Shown: positions 43,596 to 49,557 of the stretch, piece by piece | How the letters are laid out: each line of letters starts with the position of its first letter | Numbering within the stretch: position 1 is the first letter of the stretch | Origin: CAWUIO01 sp963922455 | Lineage (GTDB): Bacteria > Bacteroidota > Bacteroidia > Cytophagales > Microscillaceae | NCBI GenBank assembly: GCA_963922455.1 | Contig: CAWUIO010000043.1 | Location: 1-49,557 of the forward strand | Direction: 5' to 3' | DNA: 49,557 bases | Made by a program: the position numbers and the translations under genes | The notes under the pieces: generated by a model | What the model saw: only the letters and a program-made list of their open reading frames with translations | Told to the model about the DNA's origin: nothing | Database searches by the model: none

Positions 43596-46500
43596 ATGAA
43601 ACCAATCCGACTTGATATTGCCGCCTTTGGGGCTTTTGCCCAAAAGCAAACCCTTAATTTTCGAGCCTTTGAGCAGAACCGCCTTTTCCTCATCCACGGC
43701 CCGACTGGTTCGGGCAAAACGACCTTATTCGATGCCATGTGCTTTGCCCTCTACGGCGAAACTACCGGCGAAAGAAAGGGTATCGATATGCGCTCCGACC
43801 ACGTCGATGAGAAAACCCCTACTGAAGTTTTATTTATTTTTCAAATTGGCAAGCAAACCTATCAAGTCTACCGAAAGATTTACCTCACCCGAAGCGGTAA
43901 GCAAACCCAATCCCAGTCCTTCACCGAAGTCAAATGGGAAGAAAAACAAAAAACGTACTTCGATGTCTCCTCTCCCCTAACCGGTATTACAGAAATTAAA
44001 GAAAAAGTAGGAAGCCTCCTTGGGTTTACCGCCCGCCAGTTCAAACAAATCGTCATCCTCCCTCAGGGCCGTTTTCAACAATTACTTACTTCGGGGGTTT
44101 CCGAAAAAGAAGAAATACTCAAACAACTCTTCAATGCCCAAATCTACGAAAAGCTCACCCTCGAGCTAAATGAACAAAAAAGAACCTGGGAGAAAAAAAT
44201 CCAGGAAATGAATCAACAAATCCTGGCCCGCTTGGAAGCTAGCGGCCAAGAAAATATCCATTCCTTAGACCAATACCGGGAAAGCCTGGATAATCAAATC
44301 AAAGAAAAAGAGGCCCAAAACCCGCAACTGGAAAAAACCTTCCAAAGCCTCCGCCAGGAAAACGAACAAGCCCATACCCTGGCCCAGTATTTCCTGGAAA
44401 AAAGCCAAAAAGAAGAAGCCCTCCACAAACATGTAAGCCTTGAAACAAAAGTTCGCGAACAAGAAACCCGCCTAGAACAAGCCGGGAGCGCCGAAGTACT
44501 CCGAGAGTCTTTACGAGAAATAGACCGCTTAGAAAACCTAATCCCTGAAAAACAAAAGGAGATCCAAACCATACATAGCAGTATCATTTCCCGGCAGACC
44601 CAGCTAAGCCGGGCTGAACACGAATTTGAAAAACTCGAAGACCAAGAAGAAGAAATCGAAGATACCCGTAAGCAAATCCCCGGATTTGAGGCCCTCCTGC
44701 CCCAGTTTCAAGAACGTGATTCCCTTAGACAGTTTATCCAAAGCAAAGAAAAGGAACTACTAAGCTTGGATGAAAATATCGGCAAGCTACAAGCCCAAAT
44801 CCAGGAAACCCGCCACAAATTAGACATCCAAAACCAGGAAGCTTTAGAAAAACTCGATCAAGAAAGTCGCAAAATCCCCCAGTATGAGCAGGCCTTGGCC
44901 GAAATAAAGAATGCTATCCGTTTACAATATGAATTAGAAAAAACCCGAGCCGAATATCGCGAATTAGACCAATCCTGCCAAGAAGCCCTGGCTAAACTCA
45001 ACAAACTAGCCGCCAAAAGGCAAGAAACCCAGTCCCGGTTTGACCAACTCGAGTTTCAATGGCGCCAAAGCCAATCGGCCCGCCTCGCCGAAGATCTGCA
45101 AGCCGGCCTGCCCTGCCCCGTCTGTGGCTCTACCGACCATCCCCAGCCCGCGATAAAAACCGATACCTTTGTCTCGACCGAGAGCCTAGACTACGCCAAA
45201 GTCCAACGCGATAAAGCCGACAAAGCCTACCACCAACATCAAGATACCTACCGAAATCTTGACAAGCAAAAAGAAATCACCCTGGAAAAAGGCAAAGGGC
45301 TGGGAGAACAACTCGGAAATCAAAAAGACCTAGCCCAAAAGGAACTAGAAGATCAGAAAGTCCAAAACTTGGCCTTGCTAGAAACGGCCCAAAAAGCCGA
45401 AACCCGCATAAACGAGATCCGTGAGGAAAACCGCCAACTCAAAAGCCAACAAGTAGCCCTCGAGAAACAAATAGAAGACCAGCAAATACAAGGACAAACC
45501 CTTAGAGACATTCTTTCCGCTCGTCGGGCCGACCTCCAAAGCATTGAGCGGGCCCTCCCCCCCGAACTCCAAAACAAAGCCCAGCTACAAGAAAAAATTG
45601 ACAGCCTCAATCAAAAAGTGAGTGATTTCTACGAAAAAAAAGAAAGCCTAAAAGACAAACAACAAGAACTCAAACGCGTGATCAGCAACCGTCAAATCGA
45701 AATCACCAGCGTGGAGAAAAAAATCAAAGAGCTCGAGTCTGACCTGGACGACCGCCAACGAAAACTTCAACGCGACCTCAAAGCCAAGGGCTTCAAAAAC
45801 GCCCAGGAGGCCCGCGATTTATTGCTCAGCGAAGAAGACCGCCAACATATCCGCGAAAAAATCAAATCTTGGGAGACCCGCCACGCCCAACTCAATGCCC
45901 AAATCGAACAGCTAAGCCAAAAAATTGCCGACCGTCCCAAACCCCAGGTGGAAGCCTTAAAAACCCGCTTACTGGCTGCCGAAGAAGCCTGGAACCAACA
46001 CCAATCTCAACTGGCCCAGTCCCGGGCCGAGTTACAGCAACTGGTACAGCACATAGAAGACCTGCGACAAAAAAACCAGAAATTGGATCAACTCCACCGC
46101 CAAGCCGAGCCCGTCATTCAACTCGCCAACCTGGCCGGGGGGCAAAACGAACTCAATCAAAAGTTTCAAACCTATGTCCTTTCTGCCTTTTTGGATGATG
46201 TAGTGGAGTACGCCAACAAACGCCTGGGCATTCTTTCCCAGGACCGCTACCAACTTCACCGCACCGAGGAAGTCCACGATGGCCGCCGCCGGGCCGGGCT
46301 TGATCTCAAAGTTTTTGACAGTTACAGTGGCAAGCAGCGCCTCGTCAACAACCTCTCCGGCGGGGAGACCTTTTTTACCTCCTTGGCCCTGGCCCTAGGG
46401 CTCGCCGATGTGGCCACGGCCAATGCCGGAGGAATCCGCTTGGACGCCATGTTTATCGATGAAGGTTTTGGTACTTTAGACAGCGAAACCCTCGACCTGG

Positions 46501-46649
46501 CCATCAAAACCCTCATGAATCTCGACGGAGAACACCGCCTGGTGGGCATCATTTCTCACGTAGCCGAGTTGAAGGAGCGCATCCCTTCCAGCCGCCTGGA
46601 AGTACTCAAAGGCCGCAATGGTAGCCAAGTGAAAATACACGCCAACTAA
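43596..46649 (+). CDS. sbcC: Exonuclease subunit SbcC (Rad50 family)
   Basis: A 1017-residue SMC-like ATPase partner of SbcD. Walker A 'GPTGSGKTTLFDAM' near residue 32, long coiled coils at about 180-850 interrupted by the zinc hook 'CPVCGS' (Cys507 and Cys510), then the signature 'NNLSGGETFFTSLALALGLADV' and Walker B 'MFIDEGFGTLD'. The two arms are long and Gln/Glu/Lys-rich, as expected. It ends 5 nt before the 3' end of structured repeat copy I. Confidence 0.97.
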   Translation: MKPIRLDIAAFGAFAQKQTLNFRAFEQNRLFLIHGPTGSGKTTLFDAMCFALYGETTGERKGIDMRSDHVDEKTPTEVLFIFQIGKQTYQVYRKIYLTRSGKQTQSQSFTEVKWEEKQKTYFDVSSPLTGITEIKEKVGSLLGFTARQFKQIVILPQGRFQQLLTSGVSEKEEILKQLFNAQIYEKLTLELNEQKRTWEKKIQEMNQQILARLEASGQENIHSLDQYRESLDNQIKEKEAQNPQLEKTFQSLRQENEQAHTLAQYFLEKSQKEEALHKHVSLETKVREQETRLEQAGSAEVLRESLREIDRLENLIPEKQKEIQTIHSSIISRQTQLSRAEHEFEKLEDQEEEIEDTRKQIPGFEALLPQFQERDSLRQFIQSKEKELLSLDENIGKLQAQIQETRHKLDIQNQEALEKLDQESRKIPQYEQALAEIKNAIRLQYELEKTRAEYRELDQSCQEALAKLNKLAAKRQETQSRFDQLEFQWRQSQSARLAEDLQAGLPCPVCGSTDHPQPAIKTDTFVSTESLDYAKVQRDKADKAYHQHQDTYRNLDKQKEITLEKGKGLGEQLGNQKDLAQKELEDQKVQNLALLETAQKAETRINEIREENRQLKSQQVALEKQIEDQQIQGQTLRDILSARRADLQSIERALPPELQNKAQLQEKIDSLNQKVSDFYEKKESLKDKQQELKRVISNRQIEITSVEKKIKELESDLDDRQRKLQRDLKAKGFKNAQEARDLLLSEEDRQHIREKIKSWETRHAQLNAQIEQLSQKIADRPKPQVEALKTRLLAAEEAWNQHQSQLAQSRAELQQLVQHIEDLRQKNQKLDQLHRQAEPVIQLANLAGGQNELNQKFQTYVLSAFLDDVVEYANKRLGILSQDRYQLHRTEEVHDGRRRAGLDLKVFDSYSGKQRLVNNLSGGETFFTSLALALGLADVATANAGGIRLDAMFIDEGFGTLDSETLDLAIKTLMNLDGEHRLVGIISHVAELKERIPSSRLEVLKGRNGSQVKIHAN

Positions 46650-46654
46650 TACGA

Positions 46655-46781
46655 GGGGCTGCCCCCGGCGTTCTCATATCGTAGCGATATGACCGTTTGC
46701 TTGCGCCGGGGTCGGGCTTTCGCTACTCGCCTGCTCCCCACCGACCTCCACGGGCTCAAACAGGCCGCTCTATCCCTCAGC
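46655..46781 (-). repeat. Structured intergenic repeat, copy I
   Basis: Full copy of 127 nt on the minus strand, lying 5 nt after the sbcC stop codon. Second subfamily: GCUG/CAGC outer pair and CCCCGGCG/CGCCGGGG 3' stem. The 3' loop itself holds a small hairpin, CATATCG/CGATATG. The central hairpin is poorly formed in this copy. A purine-rich tract follows on the plus strand, i.e. a pyrimidine tract before its 5' end. The rest of 46782-47015 carries only the duplicated leader of the lipoprotein gene. Confidence 0.92.
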
Positions 46782-47015
46782 CAAACTTAAGAGCAGAGAG
46801 TAGAGCCGAAAGCTGGGAACCTTGTCATAGCCTACAATAGATTGCCAGGAAAACTTCCAGCACTTGCCTCCTTGGGGTAAACACTAAGGTGAAACTGCAT
46901 GATAAAGTCAAAAAAAGTATATATTTCACCCACTAAGTACTAATTTCCCCTACTTCTCCTTGCATTTCCCTCTTCCCGTAACTAATTAAGCAGTCTAAAT
47001 CAAAATCTTGGCTCT

Positions 47016-47639
47016 ATGAAACGATTTCTCTTACCCATTTTTATGCTTGGTTTGGTTTGGGCTTGCGGCCCCCAAAGTGTAGATGATACGCAGGAAGATA
47101 CTACCGCTACCGTAGATAGCAATGCTAGCACCGAAGTACCAGAAGAAGATGTTCCCGCAGACAATGATGAAAATATTGACCTAAGCGATGCCATTCCGCA
47201 CATCTTGTATGATGACAATGCCTTTGGGATAAGTATTGGCCAAAAAATTGCCGATATAGAGCTTCCAGTAGAGAAAACCGTCTTAGAAACCGGAGAAGGT
47301 AGCTTTGATATCTATGAAATTAAGTTAGAAAATGGTACCCTGGTAGGGTATCTTCATCCCGATACCCGAGATGCGTCCCGGGTAGGCCAGATCGTGGTAG
47401 ATTTTGACAATGCCCAAACCGAGGAAGGCATCCAAATCGGTACTACTTTTGGGGAGTTAAAAGAAAAAATCAGTGATTTTGAAGTTCACGGCTCCGAAAT
47501 TGAGTCCCAAGTCAATGTATTTTACAAAGGCTTTGCTTTCCAACTTGACCATTATAGCTCAGATTATAACCTAGACCCCAGTGAAATCCCCGATGACGCC
47601 GACGTTATTGAGATTGCGATCAACGGTAAACCCGAATAA
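47016..47639 (+). CDS. Small lipoprotein, paralogue 1
   Basis: A 207-residue lipoprotein with lipobox VWAC (cysteine 17) and an acidic Asp/Glu/Thr-rich linker to about residue 55. The folded part repeats the pattern 'FGISIGQKIADIELP' and 'GIQIGTTFGELKEKISDF'. I recognise no named family. It is homologous to the gene at 48706 along its whole length, and the 70-80 bp upstream are also related (GTACTAATTT and CCTTGCATTTCCCT at about 46937-46970 and 48464-48500). ATG at 47016. Confidence 0.75.
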   Translation: MKRFLLPIFMLGLVWACGPQSVDDTQEDTTATVDSNASTEVPEEDVPADNDENIDLSDAIPHILYDDNAFGISIGQKIADIELPVEKTVLETGEGSFDIYEIKLENGTLVGYLHPDTRDASRVGQIVVDFDNAQTEEGIQIGTTFGELKEKISDFEVHGSEIESQVNVFYKGFAFQLDHYSSDYNLDPSEIPDDADVIEIAINGKPE

Positions 47640-48291
47640 AAAGACTTACGGGTTTACACTCTTCTGGCTATTCCTGGCCTTTCCAGGGATAGCCCAAGAA
47701 CTTAATTGGAGTGAAGACAGTGACACGAGTAGTTGGTATGCTTATCAAAATGAGCTTCTGGCTGAACTAGGAGTTTCCTCAATTCCTAATAGTACTGAAA
47801 CCTTGGAGTTAAGGTTTTCAGATCCATTCAAACTAATCAGAGTTTGGCAAGTAGATACTGTATGGAGGGGGAAAGTTTACTTTTTTTTGAGGGAGTATAT
47901 TCCTAATGAGGAACAAAGAGAAGGTAGACTTTATCATAGTAATACAGACCTTAATGAGGAAAGTATTACCTATTTTGTAAACATGTGGAAAGATTTTGAA
48001 ATAGAGGAGATTCCATCTCGATCACATATTCCAGGATGGAATTATGGGTTTCATGGAGTTTTATATCATTTTTCTTACAAGTACGGAATGCAAACATCAT
48101 TTAAATCGTATTGGTCCCCCCATGCTTTTCCTAGACTTAAAGAAGCACGATTTATTGAGTATTTTGCCCGAGGTATCTCAAGGCTAAAGTTTATTGAAAA
48201 AAATTACGAAAATTTCATGAAACATCAGCCATTTGAGCAATATTTTGTCGGAATAGGTAGTGCCATGATACATACTAATTATAAAGATTAA
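47593..48291 (+). CDS. Secreted protein of unknown function, start uncertain
   Basis: A protein of about 232 residues overlapping the end of lipoprotein paralogue 1 by 47 nt. A hydrophobic segment 'YGFTLFWLFLAFPGIAQ' ends in a signal-peptidase-like site, so the protein is probably secreted. The in-frame ATG codons (47581 is GTG, 47593 ATG) lie inside the upstream gene, and TTG codons at 47608 or 47614 are alternatives. The mature part is rich in aromatic residues. Its DNA looks more AT-rich than the neighbours. I recognise no family; recent acquisition or a lost original start are both possible. Confidence 0.6.
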   Translation: MTPTLLRLRSTVNPNKKTYGFTLFWLFLAFPGIAQELNWSEDSDTSSWYAYQNELLAELGVSSIPNSTETLELRFSDPFKLIRVWQVDTVWRGKVYFFLREYIPNEEQREGRLYHSNTDLNEESITYFVNMWKDFEIEEIPSRSHIPGWNYGFHGVLYHFSYKYGMQTSFKSYWSPHAFPRLKEARFIEYFARGISRLKFIEKNYENFMKHQPFEQYFVGIGSAMIHTNYKD

Positions 48292-48530
48292 ACCCGCCTT
48301 TCCAGACTTGCCATCAGGAAGCCCTTGTCCAGGTATTTTTCATCTCTAATCTGGCAACTAGGAAGCATAGGCTTAAAAACGGCGTAATCTTCTACAAGCC
48401 TCCACGATCCCGAGCGCGGACCAACGCTACGAAGCACGCATTTCCTATCATTTCCCCGGCTTCGTACTAATTTACCCGATTCTTCCTTGCATTTCCCTAA
48501 TTTCTGGATTAATTAGGCAGCTTAACTCTA

Positions 48531-48692
48531 AGAAACTGTTTAAGTTTAGTTTTTGTCGGCGAAAAGGGTCAGTTTGGGGTTCTGATGAAATCAACAAGGA
48601 GCGCATAGCAGCGCTATGGGCGATGAATTTGATGAAATCAGGTTCCCGAAATGGCCCTTTGCAGCCCATATAATTAAATTTAAACAGTCTCT
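48531..48692. mobile_element. MITE-like palindromic element
   Basis: About 160 bp forming one long imperfect hairpin. The ends are AGAAACTGTTTAAGTTTA (from 48531) and TAAATTTAAACAGTCTCT (to 48692). Inside, AAAGGGTCAGTTTGGGG with TGATGAAATCA is mirrored by TGATGAAATCA, CCCGAAATGG and CCCTTT. The centre holds CATAG/CTATG. CTCTAA occurs at 48526-48531 and 48689-48694 and may be the target duplication. No transposase is encoded. It sits in the leader of lipoprotein paralogue 2, which otherwise aligns with that of paralogue 1. The adjoining 48292-48530 holds no gene. Confidence 0.8.
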
Positions 48693-48705
48693 AAACCTTT
48701 GCTTT

Positions 48706-49308
48706 ATGAAACGTTTTTTCTTGCCCCTTTGTATGCTATGTCTTGTTTGGGCCTGTGGCCCTCAAAACGGTGAAGATACTTCAACAAACGAAAATGGGGA
48801 CACAAAAGCCCCTACTATTGCTTCGGAGGATGAAGCCGAACCAGATACCAAAGAAGCAGACCTCCCCCTAATTTATGAAGACCAAGTCTTTGGTATACGC
48901 ATAGGCCAGGATGTAGCGGCTATCGAGCTCCCTCTCGAAGAAGGGCAAGTCGAGAGTGGAGAAGGCCCGGTGGATGTATTGTTTATTAAGTCAGAAAGTG
49001 GGGAACCATTAGGCTACCTATACGGGCATATAGATGAAGAAGGTAAGGTAGGTACCACCGTAGTAACTACCGAAAATGCCCAAACCGAAGAAGGCATTCG
49101 GGTAGGTATGACCTTTGGGGAATTGAAGGAACGGATTAGCGACTTTGATTTGTCGGGGTCTCCCACCGAGCCCAAGGTTGTGGCCTTCTACAAAAAATTT
49201 GGTTTTACCCTCGACTACGAAAGCACCGAATATAATGTAAAGCCGGAAGAAGTACCCGAGGAGGCAAAAATTCTCGAGATTGTGCTCATATTAAAAGTGG
49301 AAGAATAA
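48706..49308 (+). CDS. Small lipoprotein, paralogue 2
   Basis: A 200-residue lipoprotein with lipobox VWAC (cysteine 17), acidic linker and folded part homologous to the gene at 47016 ('FGIRIGQDVAAIELP' and 'GIRVGMTFGELKERISDF'). I start at the ATG at 48706, matching the start of the paralogue. A longer reading from 48616 would translate part of the palindromic element and is rejected. A terminator-like hairpin follows after 19 nt. Confidence 0.78.
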   Translation: MKRFFLPLCMLCLVWACGPQNGEDTSTNENGDTKAPTIASEDEAEPDTKEADLPLIYEDQVFGIRIGQDVAAIELPLEEGQVESGEGPVDVLFIKSESGEPLGYLYGHIDEEGKVGTTVVTTENAQTEEGIRVGMTFGELKERISDFDLSGSPTEPKVVAFYKKFGFTLDYESTEYNVKPEEVPEEAKILEIVLILKVEE

Positions 49309-49327
49309 ACGCATAGGAAAACATGTG

Positions 49328-49355
49328 TAGCCCCAGCCTTTGGGGGGCTAGGCTT
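49328..49355 (+). terminator. Terminator-like hairpin after lipoprotein paralogue 2
   Basis: TAGCCCC (49328-49334) and GGGGCTA (49344-49350) with a 9-nt loop, followed by GGCTTTT. A second hairpin, GCTCCT/AGGAGC, lies at about 49363-49383. Confidence 0.65.
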
Positions 49356-49491
49356 TTCCTAAGCTCCTCTTTATGGAAGGAGCCCCTAGCCCCCCCTATT
49401 TTTCATAGGTTCTCCTTGGGTCTTGTCTTAGCTTGAGCCTTTTGCCTAAGATTTATTTTTTAGAAAAAATGTAGTCCCGGCTTCCTATTCG

Positions 49492-49557
49492 GCTTAGGGA
49501 TGGAGCGGCATGTTTGAGCCTATCGATTACCCACAAATATTTTCTTGGCCAAAAGGT
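49492..49557 (+). repeat. Structured intergenic repeat, partial copy J at the window edge
   Basis: GCTTAGGGATGGAGCGGC and TGTTTGAGCC match the first 29 nt of the repeat exactly. After that the sequence diverges, and the core GCGAGTAG expected near 49545 is absent before the window ends. It is a truncated or interrupted copy. Confidence 0.75.

Noticed and set aside
386..46781. REP elements mobilised by a RAYT transposase
   Set aside because: No RAYT gene is visible in the window, and the unit is longer and more elaborately paired than a REP palindrome. It cannot be excluded genome-wide.
48616..48705. N-terminal extension of lipoprotein paralogue 2
   Set aside because: The extra 30 residues come from the palindromic element and would bury the signal peptide that the paralogue at 47016 shows at its first residue.
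386..49557. CRISPR array
   Set aside because: The repeats are about 128 nt, several kilobases apart and on both strands, with no cas genes. This is not a CRISPR arrangement, despite the variable loop.

Overview
The window reads as chromosomal DNA of a Bacteroidota bacterium. The basis is the set of family matches: short PabB, Lgt with a large insert, a paired sodium:solute symporter and DUF4212 subunit, many small secreted lipoproteins, and several promoter-like TAnnTTTG boxes. My best guess is Saprospiria or a relative, but that is inference. Genes are dense, on both strands and mostly housekeeping. I see no tRNA, rRNA, CRISPR array, prophage or complete insertion sequence.

Layout. 0.6-5.4 kb: small secreted, membrane and lipoprotein genes. 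5.9-15.7 kb: an acetate module on the minus strand, with porin, small symporter subunit, ActP-like symporter and acetyl-CoA synthetase. Beside it lie a stand-alone zinc-ribbon/HTH protein and a three-gene sensory operon (small membrane protein, SLC5-STAC histidine kinase, single-domain response regulator) that resembles CrbS/CrbR-type acetate sensing. 16-19 kb: an Omp85-like outer-membrane protein and a flippase. 19.5-25.7 kb: ffh, then a DUF5683-like protein, a PKD/beta-propeller lipoprotein, a secreted caspase-like protease, and lgt. 25.7-32 kb, minus strand: DUF4136 lipoprotein, gapN, M28 peptidase, VOC protein, an orphan CdiI-like immunity protein, pabC and pabB. 32-38.8 kb: a secreted protein with ten SDY repeats, accD, class I aldolase, ctlX, thyA and a lipoprotein. 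39.3-46.6 kb: a TerB-ABC-permease fusion followed by sbcD and sbcC. 47-49.3 kb: two paralogous lipoproteins around an unrelated secreted protein.

The most striking feature is not a gene. Nine full copies of a GC-rich intergenic element, each 127-130 nt, lie at 386, 5715, 12102, 18929, 19286, 28331, 31946, 38875 and 46655 on both strands, with a further partial copy at 49492. They share two conserved blocks separated by regions whose sequence changes while base pairing is kept. An outer stem switches between GCUU/AAGC and GCUG/CAGC. A 3' stem changes among CCCGCGC/GCGCGGG, CCCCGGCG/CGCCGGGG, CCCGCCGG/CCGGCGGG and CCCCGCCG/CGGCGGGG around a hypervariable loop of about 30-36 nt. This is the covariation expected of a dispersed structured RNA, or of a non-autonomous mobile element whose folded form is selected. 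It is my main candidate for an undescribed system. A second, unrelated palindromic element of about 160 bp sits in the leader of the second lipoprotein paralogue at 48.5 kb.
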